Source of the DNA: Iris pallida
Taxonomy: Eukaryota > Streptophyta > Magnoliopsida > Asparagales > Iridaceae
Length of the DNA stretch: 64,000 nt
Assembly: GCA_029216955.1 (NCBI GenBank)
Contig: JANAVB010033216.1
Span: 11,057,623 to 11,121,622 of the forward strand
Reading direction: 5' to 3'
Shown: positions 31,123 to 43,458 of the stretch, in pieces
How the letters are laid out: each line of letters starts with the position of its first letter
Position numbering within the stretch: position 1 is the stretch's first letter
Translations under genes and position numbers: made by a program
Notes under the pieces: model-generated
Told to the model about the DNA's origin: nothing
What the model saw: only the letters and a program-made list of their open reading frames with translations
Databases searched by the model: none

Positions 31123-32128
31123 TCATACCGTCGTATTATTGCAGCAGCAGTTGACGATGACTTGGGTACAGTGACGTCCGTGGGAGGACTTTTTGTACCC
31201 CGATGCGTCTTTTCTTTCCTTGCGTTTGTGGAGGATGGCCTCACGCAAGTCAGACTGGTCTAGATCGACCATGCTTGCTTCCTGGATTTTGGAAGACTTT
31301 TGTGCACTTCTCTGTCCGTTTGCCACCGGGGGCTGGACTCGAGTGGTTCTGTAAAACTTCCCATCTGAGGCCCGTATAACGGTATACGGGACGCTCAGAT
31401 GATCAGGGACAGGATCAGCAGACCTTGCGTGCCAAGCTCTCGCTGCCCAAGACTTCTTTGCTCTAGTGCGTAAAGGCACATAGTAGGAAGAGTCTAGGTG
31501 ATGCTAGAGAGAGTCAGACATATCTTCTTGGGAGCACAAGAGATCAGGACCATAAGACAGGCAGACGTAGCCGTATAGGCTTTCTTCATGCAGCTGGGAG
31601 TCTCAGACGCATGAGTTTTCTTCATGCGGCTGGATGATCTGGCCGCATAGACTTTTTCATGCTGCTAGTAGATCCACCCGCATGAGCCTCCTGCATGTGG
31701 TTGGCAGATTTAGCCACAGGAGTGCTCGGCTTCTTCTTGGGGCGCATAGAGTCGCTCTTTGTCCCTGCAAGTCCAGCATCGTAGTGCTTTCCTCTGCCGG
31801 ACTTGGGGACAGCAGAGTTCTCTACGGCTCGAAGTGGAGCCGTATGAGAGTCGCCTTCACCGTCTTGGGTAGCAGAGAGTACCCCATACAGAGCTTGTGG
31901 AGGAGCAAATGATTTTGGCCTCCACTCGTAGTGAGCTTTCTTTGTGCGGGTTCGCTTCTGGATCGGGCCGGCACTTCTTTCAGAGAGCATCTCTTCAAAC
32001 GCCTGTTGGTCAAAACGGACGACCATCTTCTATTGCGTGGTGCCAAGATTGGCTGCATCCGACAGCGTCACCAACTCCTCAGCCGTGGAGAAGTTTGTCC
32101 CCAGCAGAGTCGCCATCGTGTTTTCCAT
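31123..32128 (-). pseudogene. Element C ORF1 / N-terminal Gag region
   Basis: ATG at 32128 lies in the LTR (Met-Glu-Asn-Thr-Met-Ala-Thr-Leu-Leu-Gly-Thr). It is followed by a stop and then VVRFDQQAFEEMLSERSAG, homologous to B. The next part holds CATGCGGC words, then RAWHARSADPVPDHLSVPY and SDLREAILHKRKERKDASGY. Function unknown; it corresponds in position to Ogre ORF1. Confidence 0.72.
32097..32115 (-). promoter_or_regulatory. Primer binding site of C
   Basis: TGGCGACTCTGCTGGGGAC on the minus strand, three bases inside the LTR edge. Probably the least decayed site of the family in this window. Confidence 0.88.
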
Positions 32129-32464
32129 GAAATATAAAAAAGCAGAACAATTATCGGAGGACTGGACTTTTACTTTACGTTACAAACTCGCATGTACAAA
32201 GAAAGCCTAGGGACGAAAGCCAACGTACATCAGTCTAAGTACAATTGTTTATTTTAGATTCTGGGGGGTGACGATAGAGGCTCAGAAAAGCTACGGCAGC
32301 TCTGCCTTACTCCTTGGACAATCGGTATGCAGCCTTGGCTCCGAAAGATTGCTCAGCGCTGAAGAAATGCTCTCTTTGCTCTCTCTCTGCTTTTTCTCTC
32401 CAAGTATTCTGGTGCTCTCTCTGATCTCGAAAAGGGGTCCTCTTGCAAGGGAATGACACCTTGC

Positions 32465-32472
32465 TATTTATA
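32465..32472 (-). promoter_or_regulatory. Proximal TATA box, C 5' LTR
   Basis: TATAAATA on the minus strand, about 350 bases before the LTR end, present in both LTRs. Confidence 0.7.
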
Positions 32473-32839
32473 AGAAGGGAATGCCATCATTAGGGTTTAC
32501 AATGATTGTCCCTTAAAGTGGCGGCGGCCTGTCGATTGATCAATCTGGGCCATTAATCTTGAGTGTGATGAATCTGGGCCATTTAATATAGATTGCACCA
32601 AATCCTATCAGTAATTAATGCTGATTGGAATAAATCTCTATGATGATGATTTGCTGATGTCTGTGAATCTGAATGAATAAATCTGAATCATTTTCTGCCA
32701 CGTGTCCCCACTGTTTGTTATGATTATTGGGATTCGACCCAATCTAGAGATTACTTTGATTGCAGTAGATCTGAATTATTGAGATATGATCGGCTTTTGA
32801 CACGTGTCCAGCCACGCGCGTGTCCCAACTGCTGTACTC

Positions 32840-33370
32840 ATGAGCCGCACGAAAGTCATCACACTCAAACCGTATAAGAGTCGTCGTGCCCAAACCGCCT
32901 GAGAGCCTCCATACCCGAACCGCAGAAGAGTCGTCATGATCGAGCAGCATGAGAGTCTTCATACTCGAGCCGCATGAGCGTCGTCATGCCCGAACTGCAT
33001 GAGAGTCTCCATACCCGAACCGCATGAGAGTCGTCATGACCGAGCCGCATGAGAGTCTTCATACTCGAGCCGCATGAGCGTCGTCATGACCGAGCCGCAT
33101 GAAGAGTCATCACGACCGAGCTGCATGAGCGTCTCCATACTCGAACCGCATGAGGGTCTTCATACTCGAGCCGCATGAAGAGCTTATCCGAGCCGCATGA
33201 GGCTCCAGAAGACTTTCGGTCCGCATGAGTTTCTGAGCCGCATGAGGCTCCTTCTGGCTGAGCCGCATGGGCTTCCATGTTGATTTTGGGCCGCCTAAGG
33301 CCCCCCTGCTGCTTTTGGGCCGCATGAAGCTTTCTGGATTTTGAGCCGCATGAAGCTCCATGTTGAATTC
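32840..33370. repeat. GCCGCATGA minisatellite, C 5' LTR
   Basis: Same ~25-base unit array as 25385-25910. Confidence 0.85.
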
Positions 33371-33389
33371 GAGCGGCATAGAGAATCCC

Positions 33390-33655
33390 CTTCTTTTCTT
33401 GCGCTTGTGAAGGATCCCATCTCGCAAGTCAAGGACATCTCGGTCAACCTTTGTACTCATTTTGTGGGCCCGGGTATCCCGAACACACGAGTGCGTAGGT
33501 AATGTTTACAACTTTCCATCAGAGGCCCGCTTTAACAGTTAGCGGGGCGCTCTGATGGTCAGAGGTTGGGACAGCTGACTGAGCTCGACGAGCCCCGCGC
33601 TGCCCTAGACTTCTTCGACTTAGCACCCGAAGGTGCGTAGTAGGAAGAGTCCAAG
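33390..33655 (-). pseudogene. ORF1 fragment embedded in the U3 of C
   Basis: Homologous to B 7865-8240 and C 31480-31180: LDSSYYAPSGAKSKKSR, then DLRDGILHKRKKR. It has stops and a frameshift, and is not bounded by its own primer site. Confidence 0.7.
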
Positions 33656-33708
33656 TTGGAAGGAGGGAAGAGAAGTTGGTGCCCTTTTTAGAGGAGGAAA
33701 GGGGGCTC

Positions 33709-33716
33709 TATTTATA
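33709..33716 (-). promoter_or_regulatory. Distal TATA box at the U3 start of C
   Basis: TATAAATA on minus, about 75 bases inside the LTR. It would direct transcription through the captured ORF1 fragment. Confidence 0.55.
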
Positions 33717-33787
33717 GAATGGAGTGAGCCCTTTCTTCTTCTACTTTCCGATGTGGGACTAAAAGCAATATTTTCTATGCTTCTACA

Positions 33788-33792
33788 GTGTT
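33788..33792. repeat. Target site duplication of element C, right copy (GTGTT)
   Basis: Identical to 24666-24670. Confidence 0.88.
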
Positions 33793-33924
33793 GTTTTGGT
33801 CTTGTGTTGTTTTTATTTTATTTTTATTTTTATATAAATATACATATAAAAAACAAATCAATTTATAATAAAATTTAAAAGGCTATGTAAAAATATGAAC
33901 TTCTAAAATTTATCTAGTAAATAC

Positions 33925-34054
<130 letters not shown>

Positions 34055-34772
34055 TTTGTATGTACATTGTTGCCATGTAAATACATATACTCAGGTAAAC
34101 CAACTATATTTATAAAATTCCAAGAATACTTCTAAAATAATAATACCTTCAAAAATAATCAACAAAAAATTTCCTATACAAAATTGTCAATATATATATA
34201 ACATTTTTTTGAAAATTTTATTGGTTTACATGTTATGTATGGTCTCTATGGTCCCTAAATAGCCCCATATAGGTTATTTTATTATTTTAATTTTTTTTAG
34301 ATTTTTTGGTAATTTTTAAATTTTAATCTATAAAATTATTAATTTATAACTTCTCAGGAATTTTTGTAGGGCCAGGCAGGGATATATTTTATCAAATATT
34401 TTATTTAAGTTCTAGATAGTTAGAAATATTTTCTATAAACTTTAATATATTTTTTTAATTTTTTTTGGAATTTTTGAATGATTAAAACCTATAGAATTTA
34501 TTTTTCCATAGGCTTTTGGAATTTACGGCGGGTTCAAACGAAGAGATTTTGAGGCCAAATTTTTTATTTAGCTGTAGACACCTAGAAATAGTTTCTAGAA
34601 TTTTCTACAATTTTTCTGGATTGTTCTAGAATTTATCTCGATTTATTTGGAGTTAAGATGATTTTTAAATTATTTTTTGTAATTGAAATAACCAATTATA
34701 CAATTAGTAGCCCAATCAACCACCCCTTGCCCACCTGTCGGAGCCCAACTGCTCATCCCATCGCCTATCTCT

Positions 34773-34775
<3 letters not shown>

Positions 34776-34843
<68 letters not shown>
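34776..34843. repeat. (AT)n microsatellite in LTR fragment
   Basis: Sits immediately after the CCCATCGCCTATCTCTC phrase, the same LTR position as the AT tract at 50058-50126. Confidence 0.95.
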
Positions 34844-34846
<3 letters not shown>

Positions 34847-34900
34847 CGAAAACAATCGCTAAAGATAAGTCTAATCGAGAGTACGAGATGGCAAGAATAG

Positions 34901-35179
34901 GTTGAAATTTACCTTTCAGCTTTGTTCCAAATTTTTTACCACTGGACTTGGTTGAAATACATATATAATTGGGACGCCTTGAATATATGTACGATCCAAA
35001 TCAAGTTGTATACTAAATTTAATTTGAGCTGCATGAAAGACTGAAAGTTAATGAAAGCTTACACGAGTGTTTGAAATGGAACAACGATAGTTGGGCGAGA
35101 TTGTAAAACGATCTAGAAAATACTTGAACTGAGTGTTGTTTTCGGTTCGAGGAAGAACCTTGTTTTGAGTGGTATATTA
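34901..35179. other. No feature recognised
   Basis: AT-moderate sequence without coding frame or terminal motif, between the LTR fragment and the candidate LTR at 35180. Confidence 0.5.
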
Positions 35180-37547
35180 TGTAATGACCAACTCCGCACG
35201 GTGTATTACGATGAGTCATTGACTCAAAGAGTTGCGTTGATCCAAAATATGTATCGATGCGAATCGATGCGAAGAGTTATGTTGACCCGAGGAATGCATC
35301 GAGTAAGTTCGATGCAAGTGTTAAGTTGGTCTGAGGGAAAGCATTGAGTCAGTTCGAAGAACCAATAAATCGAATCGACGCAAGGCATTAGTCCGATTCG
35401 GACAAGTATTGATTTAAGTTGGTTTCGTGTGTAGGCTATACGTTTATGCTGAAATATAAGAGGTCGATATTTTGCCTTATTTGTAATGGTGTCCGCAAAA
35501 CCAAATCGTCGCCTTGCCACAGACTAACGCATGGGCACAGTAGACCGAATCAGTTGGATAATTCAACAAAGCACGAAGTGCTCGAATGGCTAAGTCAGGA
35601 GAGTTGGTCGTGCAATGAAGTTATCAAATCGAGGCACATCGGCTCGGCAAAACGACAAGGCATATCGGCTTAAGGTTTAAGGACTTTGACTCTTCTTTTC
35701 TACTCCTTCATGCCTAAGTAAAATATATCATTGTATGCTAAGTTAACCTATCGAGACCACGAGCGTGGCTCAATTGAGAGAGGAACATAGTGCGTGTCGA
35801 ACACTTGTTAGAACAATTAAAATGAAACGTACATCAAATGTACGAGTCGTTATAGAACATTGAATATTGCAAAGACGAGCGCCTCGGTGTGCAAGCCATA
35901 AGAACGTAGGATAACTGTATCAACAAGTGCCTCAGCGCACGTGTCATTCGTGCCTTCACGCATGAGTTAGAATGCTAGCACATTGAAAGACTAATGAGGC
36001 GAGTGCCCAAGTGCGCGAGCCATGAACATTGAACACTAAGGCATAGAACATAAAAATACGGTATCGAGGCGTGCATCGTATGCACGACTCAAAGAATAGA
36101 GAACAATTGTGTCAAAGTGTGCGTACGTGCACAAGAATAATAAAAGATGGCTTTGTTACAAAGAGAATAATTATGGCATGAATGTGACAAAACTATCGAA
36201 TGTGGCACAGTACCTTAGAAATGTTCAGGACCTTCGGGTCATTCATTTGACGAACATTGAGTTGAGGCAAGGTGCCATTGAACATTGAAATGAAGAATGA
36301 AATCGTACAAAGAATGCAAAAACATAGAAAGTATGAACAAAACAAAGAAAAAGAATTACAAGACGATGTGAAGCTGAGTTTCGAACTCAAGACTATGTTT
36401 GTTTGTATGAGTTTGATGCACGTTGCATAGTCGAGTGGACTTAAGATATTGCCCGTGCACAGGTGGGATATGATTCCCTCGAATGAGTTATTGGCCCGAG
36501 GAACCGGGACCATTCGGCCTAGAAGGGATGTTAATCTTTGTGGGCGCACATCAGGAAGATGACTAGCGACCGATTATTAATGTGAAAAGCCACAAATAAT
36601 GGTATACAAATAGTATGTCTCTGATTATTAGGACAATAACCCAATATGGGAGGCGTCGGGCTGCCTAATTTGAGAAAAGAAAAGAGAAACAAGTTAGTCC
36701 ATTCTGGCGTAGATACGCCAACGACCATCATATAGTTAAGGAACGGTGGGCCGAAAGTGCAGGAACACAGAGATCCTACACAGAGCACTTATAACATGAC
36801 AGGGAAGGAATGAGGCATATTCACCTTGCGTCAGTGCAAGGGCAAGTGCATCGATGTTGGTAAGAAGTCACGAAACAACATGATATTGTTATTGGTTGCC
36901 TGCTTGCTTATGCGAATCAAATAACATGCTTGCCATGATAACATATTTTACTACTTTCGAATTTGCCATGAAACTCACCCTAAGGCAAGGATAAAAAGAT
37001 CACTAACTTGTATGCTGCATGATTAAATATATCTACTTAATGTCAGTTTAGTTAAAGTGGGTCTTTGATTAGTACAGCGAGGACGAAAGTTCTAATCCCC
37101 CAATAGTTTGCTCGCAGATTCAGGGAATGGTCTGCTTGCTGCAAAGCTTCGCTTGAACGCGCTGAGGCATAGAATGCCCTAGTGTATTGAGGCATGCGAC
37201 CGTATTGTCGCTCGGACTTGCAACGGGATGATGCGACCGAGATACAGAAGACATGATGTATGGAATGATGAAATCCTTTGTGGGCAAGAGAGAACATAAG
37301 TGTTGTAGCCTATCTTGCAAATTCAGTTGGGCTATTAAAAGCCTTTGTAACTTCAGTTCAATTATCAATAAAGAGAATTATTTTGTATACTCTGTTTCTT
37401 TCGCTGCTAATATCAAATCAAAGTTAAACATTTGAGACCTTATCATCTTGCCTTGTACGAGTACAACTCCAGACTCATATGGCATTACGCCCCAGCGAGG
37501 ACAAACGATTCAGATAAATCGATGCGAAGACGAGAAATTTTTCGGTG
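35180..37547 (+). mobile_element. Candidate LTR and leader (element H), unclassified
   Basis: Begins TGTAATGACC and is followed at 37548 by a perfect tRNA-Met primer site. Just before that (about 37290-37500) it has an R/U5-like stretch with CAATAAAGAGAAT. No second copy lies in the window, so the LTR limits are inferred; the exact 3' end (a CA within 37480-37515) is unresolved. No convincing coding frame. The first 1.2 kb holds many short perfect palindromes. Confidence 0.45.
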
Positions 37548-37560
37548 TGGTATCAGAGCT
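37548..37560 (+). promoter_or_regulatory. Primer binding site, tRNA-Met type (element H)
   Basis: TGGTATCAGAGCT matches the initiator tRNA-Met complement used by many plant Copia and gypsy elements. Confidence 0.7.
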
Positions 37561-38640
37561 CTAACTTTAATTTTCTCAGGACGCTTGCTTCATTTCAAGT
37601 CCAAATTGTTATCCACCACCAATCAAATCACTCTTAACTCTACACGATGCCGCACTGGATGTTCCATATAGTAAGTCTAATATAAATCGTGTAATTTTGT
37701 CGCATGTGTTTTGGAAATTACATGATATTTGCTGAGAAAGTCGTAAAATATTTATTACATTAAGTACAATAAACAGTAAAATGTTCGTTGCTGCAAGTGC
37801 AACAAGTCGCGAGATGTAAATTGATAAATTTGTTGCTGCATGTGCAATAATTGTGAAATGTTAATCAAGATGTTTGTTATTTCAATGCAACAGTCGATAT
37901 GAGAAATATTGGTCACATCGATAAAATAAAACTCGTGGAATGTTGCCGTATCAATTGTAACGAGTTGAATTATGAATGATGCGTTGCAATGAAATTGAAA
38001 TTTGATATCGAATATGTTGAATGGATTCAAGCATTGGCTTCAGATGTCGAGAATAAATCGTTGCACGAGGTGCAACGGATGTCAAAAAAGAATCATTGCA
38101 CAAGGTGCAACGGAAGGAACTAAATCATATATCGATAAGAACTAATCGTCCGGTTGCGCACCGAACTTGTGTTGGCAAATGAATATATTGGCCGAATTGT
38201 GTCGGATTTTGATTAATCAAAAGTTACGGTTGTGATCGGCATGATCACTAAAGAAATCATAAGTCAAAATAGATTGTTTGTTCATACATAGTATGATGTG
38301 AGGAAAATAACTTAATTTCTGAGTGGTATATGATATACCACGTATGCGATGGATGGCTCAATTCTGAGTGGTATATACAATACCACTTGTGCGATGGATT
38401 CCATCGACACATTGTATAATTTGCAGAAGGTTTGTCCGTAACGGATGGGAGAGTACCGAGACTCGATTGAAAATTTTGTATGACGGTATGTTGATGCAAG
38501 TATTCTTTGATAATCGGTTGGAACGATAGGGCGGGGAATCGTATCAACGAATCATACGTCGAACAAAAATTTATAAGTTGGTCGGATGACCGAAACTAAC
38601 GAAACGGTTTTACTTCGAGATAATAATCGGGATGGCGGAA
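37561..38640. other. Noncoding internal sequence of H; GTTGCAC...GTGCAAC words
   Basis: No gag frame can be followed. It contains repeated TTGCACGAGGTGCAACGGA-type phrases (38061-38079, 38096-38114), GTTGCTGCAAGTGCAAC (37787), and a pair of GAGTGGTATAT palindrome units (about 38319-38400). Confidence 0.5.
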
Positions 38641-38890
38641 TAGAAAACTCAACGTTATAATCGTATCACACGACTTGCGAACTCGATAAAATGTTAGTCT
38701 TCGCAAATTGAAATTGAATCGCACGAGTTGCGAATTCGATGAAAATGTTGAGTAATGCAAACTGTAAAACTCGTTAAAATGTTAATCTATGCGAATTGAA
38801 ATCGAATCACACAACTTGCAAATTCGATGAAAATGTTGTGTGATGCGAATTGTAATCAGATCGCATGACGTGCGACTTCGGTGAAGGGCT
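38640..38890. repeat. Tandem repeat, about 55-60 base unit
   Basis: Four diverged units built on ATCGCACGACTTGCGAATTC, GATGAAAATGTTGAGTGATG and CGAATTGAAAT, running from about 38650 to 38885. Confidence 0.65.
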
Positions 38891-39834
38891 GGTTGATGCG
38901 GGTAAATAGTGCCTAAGAGATAGTTGGTTACTTTGCGGCAAAACTCATTTGTGTATGACTAAAACACGCAAAACGTAGAGGGCGTGATTGTATAACTTGA
39001 GGGTTCGATGTTAGATAATCGGTAACTCAGTTACACGATCAAGTATAGCATGATGCGGCAAATCAAAAAATGAGTTGATGCGTATGGAAATGTTTGTAGT
39101 GAACTTGGATGTATACAATATGAACTAGAGTCGACGTTGATAAAGATTCAAAGTTGACCCTCGTGTTATCGAAATTGATATGACCTATCGAAATTGATAC
39201 GCAAGGAAACGTAAGCACGATGTGAGAACACAAAACGGGGCAGGCCTACGATATTGAAATTTTTCGAAAAATCACTGTACAAAAATGTCAAACTGGTCAA
39301 TCGTAAACTTTACGATTGATCAGGCGAGACCATAAAGTCACCGACAATTGTTTTGATGCGTATAGCATCTCGGATGTCGACCGTGGGTAGAAAGACTCGA
39401 ACTCAATATGAGTAGATGTTTCATGAATTACAGAATTATCGACGGTAGTGCATGAATTATTCAGAAGATAGTTGCGCGTCAGTCACGCCCATAGAAATGG
39501 TCTTATTCGAATTTGGGTTTGTCCCATAGAAATGTTCGGAACGTGATTTGGCTCCGAAATAAGATATATCATGGTTCGTATTAACTGTTCTTCGTTAATG
39601 ATCCATAATTATCGAGCGTAGCTTCAGGACAGCTGACCACAAATAAATAAAGGAATGATCAATATAAAATAGAGCAATTGATATAAAATAATCTCGTTAT
39701 TTGCAAATCTATTTGCTTATCCAAAATTTATGCATTTGAACTTAATTACCTTATCATGCTATAATAATACCCTTTAGATAAACATGATGGTAAAGGAGAA
39801 AAATGTTTGAGAAAGAAAAATTCAGTCGACTTGA
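38891..39834. other. No gene seen
   Basis: Intermediate base composition without a followable coding frame. It holds one 19-base palindrome (39299-39317) and a direct repeat of CCCATAGAAATG (39487, 39522). Confidence 0.5.
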
Positions 39835-39854
39835 ATGCTCCCCCTCAAACTATT

Positions 39855-42363
39855 ACCAATATAGATAAAATCATAAATTTTGGGTAAGTCCTCAACAAGG
39901 AAAGCCAAATCAATTAAGCATACAAGGAAAGCCAAATTAAAGAAAGCACAATAGTCATCAAGATAAGATACGAATGTTAATATTAACAAGATGAATTATA
40001 AAAAAAGAGAGAGATAATATTATGAAAACAATTACATATACTCTCATAAACCTTTCACAAAATAACAGTATCATAACCTCAATCACTAAAAATATGGGTC
40101 AATAATGAACTAGCTATACGACATATTAATGGGTATAAATGAATTGAACCAATTTATTTGCTCCCCCTTAAAATATGTGTATCTAGTTCTAAAGCACTTA
40201 TAGCATAAAATTGATAACTTTAAGACCTAGGGGCAAATCAACTATTGATTTCTTCCCCTTACTCTATGCATATAAAGTTATAAAATCGTCATAAACGAAT
40301 AATGTCATCTTTAGAAGAGATATCCAATTAATAGTCACCAAAGATGAACGATCAAAATAATATTTTAATTAAGCACATTTAATCAAAAGATGACATACAT
40401 TAGCCTATGGAAAAAAATCTCATATTTAAATATGATAGATCAATGCATGTTACCTTTTGAGAAAAATATCATCATGAAAAGGAATAAAGTCAATTAAATC
40501 AATCATGATGAAAGTCAAAATATAGCTCAAAAATAAAAAAAAATAAATCTCAAATATCATGTCCATGATTATCTAATTAAGAAATGATCAACCAATTTAT
40601 TGCTTTGCATGGACTGTGTATGTTTTACCACATATGTACCCATCAACGGGTAGTAATCCAACCTTGCTAATACTAAATGAGAAACCAATGAAGTTCAAAT
40701 AGCGAAGCATATGTGATAATCCATGAGTAGTCAAAGTAGAGTAATAAATTAACTTAATAACCATATAATTTGATAATATATGTCTACCCAACCATTAGGA
40801 TCATTTGTCAATAAAAGTAAACATGATCCAACAAATCTTATCAAGAGAAAATTCAAAATCCATATTTATAATAAAATCTTACAAATCGATGAAAAATATG
40901 GAGAGAAAAAGTCAATCTCATTTAAATTATTACAGATTTAATCTAAAGAGATGTAATCTGATAATATGATAAAATCATGACTCAAAAGATGAGAGAAGTT
41001 TAAGAGATGCTTACCAGTGACTAGTATTGAAGGAAGTTAAAGCGATGAATCACAAACCTCAATGGAAACAAGATTTAAATAAAAAATTGTCAAACTAATT
41101 TTAGAGACCAAACATATGTATCTAAAATAGATTACAAACCTCATCAAAAAAATTCATAAATCATGTTTTTGTAAACTAGCATATTACATATGGATTAAAA
41201 TTCAAGAAGATAGCTAGATGAGTGAAAGTGAACAAAAATTATGTAGCTTAACAATACATCACAAATAAGCAAGCTACATAACTAATTAAGATTAATGAGG
41301 TAGGTCATTAACAAGATAAATGTGCTTATTAAATCTTAAGTCACCGACACTAAAGATACATGCTTAAGCATAGAGTTCACAATACGGGTAATATATTTTG
41401 AATGATCAAAATAATTTATATCCTCTTTATTATGCAAGGATAAGAGTATAAGATAGCAAGTAAATGAATTAGACTCTCATCAAGTAAAGGACAAAAGAGA
41501 TGTTCATGAAAAGACAATAGAACAAATCTCTTTGCCAAGTATTAAGAATAACCTAAGATAATGAAATGATAGATCGATCTAAAGAATGCAAAATATTATA
41601 GCTATTATAAAATAAGTGTATTCTCTAGAAATGGAAAATATCAACACATAAGCTCAAACCATAGTAGCTAAGGACATGAGAAGTATGATATATCAATTAC
41701 ATGTATTCTCATGTGCTACAAAAATATCATTAGGCAATAATCATAAAATATTTATAGCTCAAAATATAGGGCTAGATATGATGATGTATTCTGGAACTTA
41801 GGGGTGGATCCAGAACTAGATAATGGTTGCAAGTACACCTTAAAAATCTTAAGTCTATAAAGTATTGATCACTTTGCTGTAGGGGCCGGTTCCCAGCTAG
41901 CGGTAGTCTGAAGACTAGTACACCGTATCGCTTCAGGCTATTTACACCTGTATGACAGAAGGACCCTTTCGGCTTGTTCCTAAAATGTTCTCTACTTTTA
42001 AGAATTTAGATTTAAAGGAATATATACAGTATCATGAAACAACATCAAAATCCAAAATCCCTAAGTATAAGAAAGGTAAATACCCAAATAATAATGAAAG
42101 AATGATCATCAAAATTTGCTAAGAATATTTTCAAAACAAACATTTTCATAAAGCACTTATGGAAATAAATATGTAGAAGATACATACTCAAAATGTGCAC
42201 TAATTAGTATGATGATTTTAACAAGTAAGGTAAAGCACAAAACCAAGCAATTCTTAAAAGAACTTCCATAAAAGTCATGAACAAGACACTAATAAATATT
42301 TTCTCTCAACATTCCAACTTAAAGGTATTAAATAAATAAATATCAACAGTTGGAATCGAATAG

Positions 42364-42425
<62 letters not shown>

Positions 42426-43430
42426 AACAGGCATACATGAAAATATTCAAGAATCAAGTAAAAGACATGTATCCATAAAGTCACCCAAGAGGTAAGAAGA
42501 TATTATCAAAAGAAAACTTTAAGGAGGAAGCTAATTGGTTCAAGAAAAGATAACACAAATTTGGTCAAAAGAATCAATAGCTAAAGTGTGAGTTAAGCAC
42601 AAGTATGAATAGATACTCTTCAAAATAATATGAAACTTGAGCTTAACTCATATGCCCACATAAATATATTTATAAAAAAATAAATACATGATCTACATGT
42701 AAATGAAGATTTAATGAATATAGTCATGTATCCTTAATGAATGTTTGAAAAACTATCACAAATTAAAAAACATGTATAAATAGACTTTATTAGGCAAAGA
42801 CATATTTGATTCTCAAGAGGATAATCAAAATAAAATATGAGAATCGATAATGAATATATTATGTAAGCACAAGGTTAAAATGGAAGTATAAGTGTGTACT
42901 TGTCAAGTGATAAGAAGCTTGTGCTAAACACATATATTCACAAATATCGATTAAGATAAATATGACATATTAAAGAGAAACCGGTAAGAAGTAACTATCT
43001 CAAAACTTTTAAGGACGGAGAGTTAAAATCATATTAACTCAAATCAAAACCAAGGCCCTATAGACTAGAGTGATATGCATGCTTTATAAATAAAGATTAA
43101 AAAAAGAGCATGCATATATAAATGTGTCACAATAACAGAAAATAAGTGATAAACTATACAGTGTGAACTAATCATTTACGCTAAGTAACTAGTCATGCTA
43201 GATAAAAGAATAATAAGAAAATTAACTAAGCATGCTAGTATTATATCTCATATTGATTTATATAATAAGCAACTAAAGGATATCAATGTGAGCTAGCAGC
43301 AAGACATCCAAAAAAATGCTAGATTCAACAAATATAAACCATTTAAAGAGAATCGTTTAGCATGTTACCAAAGTGGCTCTAGTGGCCACACTTGTGTTGG
43401 TGCAATTGCTTGGAAGATGACCTTTGAGCT
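39855..43430. other. AT-rich noncoding interior of element I
   Basis: No coding frame on either strand. It holds diverged direct repeats around AGCACAAG...CTTGAGCTTAACTC (42590-42660) and AGCACAAGG...CTTGTGCTAAACAC (42868-42937). At 41880-41975 is an isolated less AT-rich segment (GGGGCCGGTTCCCAGCTAGC). Origin unknown. Confidence 0.55.
42368..42423. repeat. (AT)n microsatellite
   Basis: Uninterrupted AT units within element I. Confidence 0.95.
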
Positions 43431-43458
43431 TTGCAACCACCAACACGCTTCCTCGGTG

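Larger units (their letters stand above)
24671..33787 (-). mobile_element. Element C: Tat-like gag-protease element, minus strand
   Basis: Bounded by an exact GTGTT duplication. In element orientation (right to left): 5' LTR with an unusual U3, primer site, ORF1, gag, protease, a scar of the integrase end, tandem hairpin arrays, and a 3' LTR lacking its first part. It is homologous to B across ORF1, gag and protease and to E in the integrase end and hairpin array. There is no reverse transcriptase, integrase core or PMD gene. Confidence 0.88.
32119..33787 (-). mobile_element. Element C 5' LTR (1669 bp) with captured gag fragment in U3
   Basis: Reads on the minus strand from TGTAGAAGCAT (33787) to GGAAAACA (32119). 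The U3 start contains the phrase TTTAGTCCCACATCGG and a TATA box (33709-33716). Then 33655-33390 is homologous to ORF1 coding sequence (LDSSYYAPSGAKSKKSR and RDGILHKRKKR). Then comes the GCCGCATGA minisatellite (33370-32840) and the proximal TATA (32465-32472). The 3' LTR lacks the outer part. Confidence 0.8.
35200..39320. repeat. Field of short perfect palindromes
   Basis: Stems of at least 7 bp with loops of 0-6: 35295-35302/35309-35316; 35828-35834/35838-35844; 36070-36076/36080-36086; 38060-38066/38070-38076; 38207-38222 (16-base palindrome); 38323-38331/38333-38341; 38368-38374/38380-38386; 39299-39307/39309-39317. Several 5-6 bp ones lie between (e.g. 35213-35225, 37453-37466, 39357-39371). 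No known feature type fits. Confidence 0.6.

Noticed and set aside
37438..37671. Possible gag start after the H primer site (ATGCCGCACTGG at 37647)
   Set aside because: The frame stops within a few codons and no Gag motif follows in any frame.
40597..40791. Small frame on the minus strand in the Copia interior
   Set aside because: Isolated, AT-rich, no Copia pol motif; surrounding frames are full of stops.
41880..41980. GC-richer island in the Copia interior as possible tRNA or small RNA
   Set aside because: I could not draw a cloverleaf or find internal A and B box promoters by eye.
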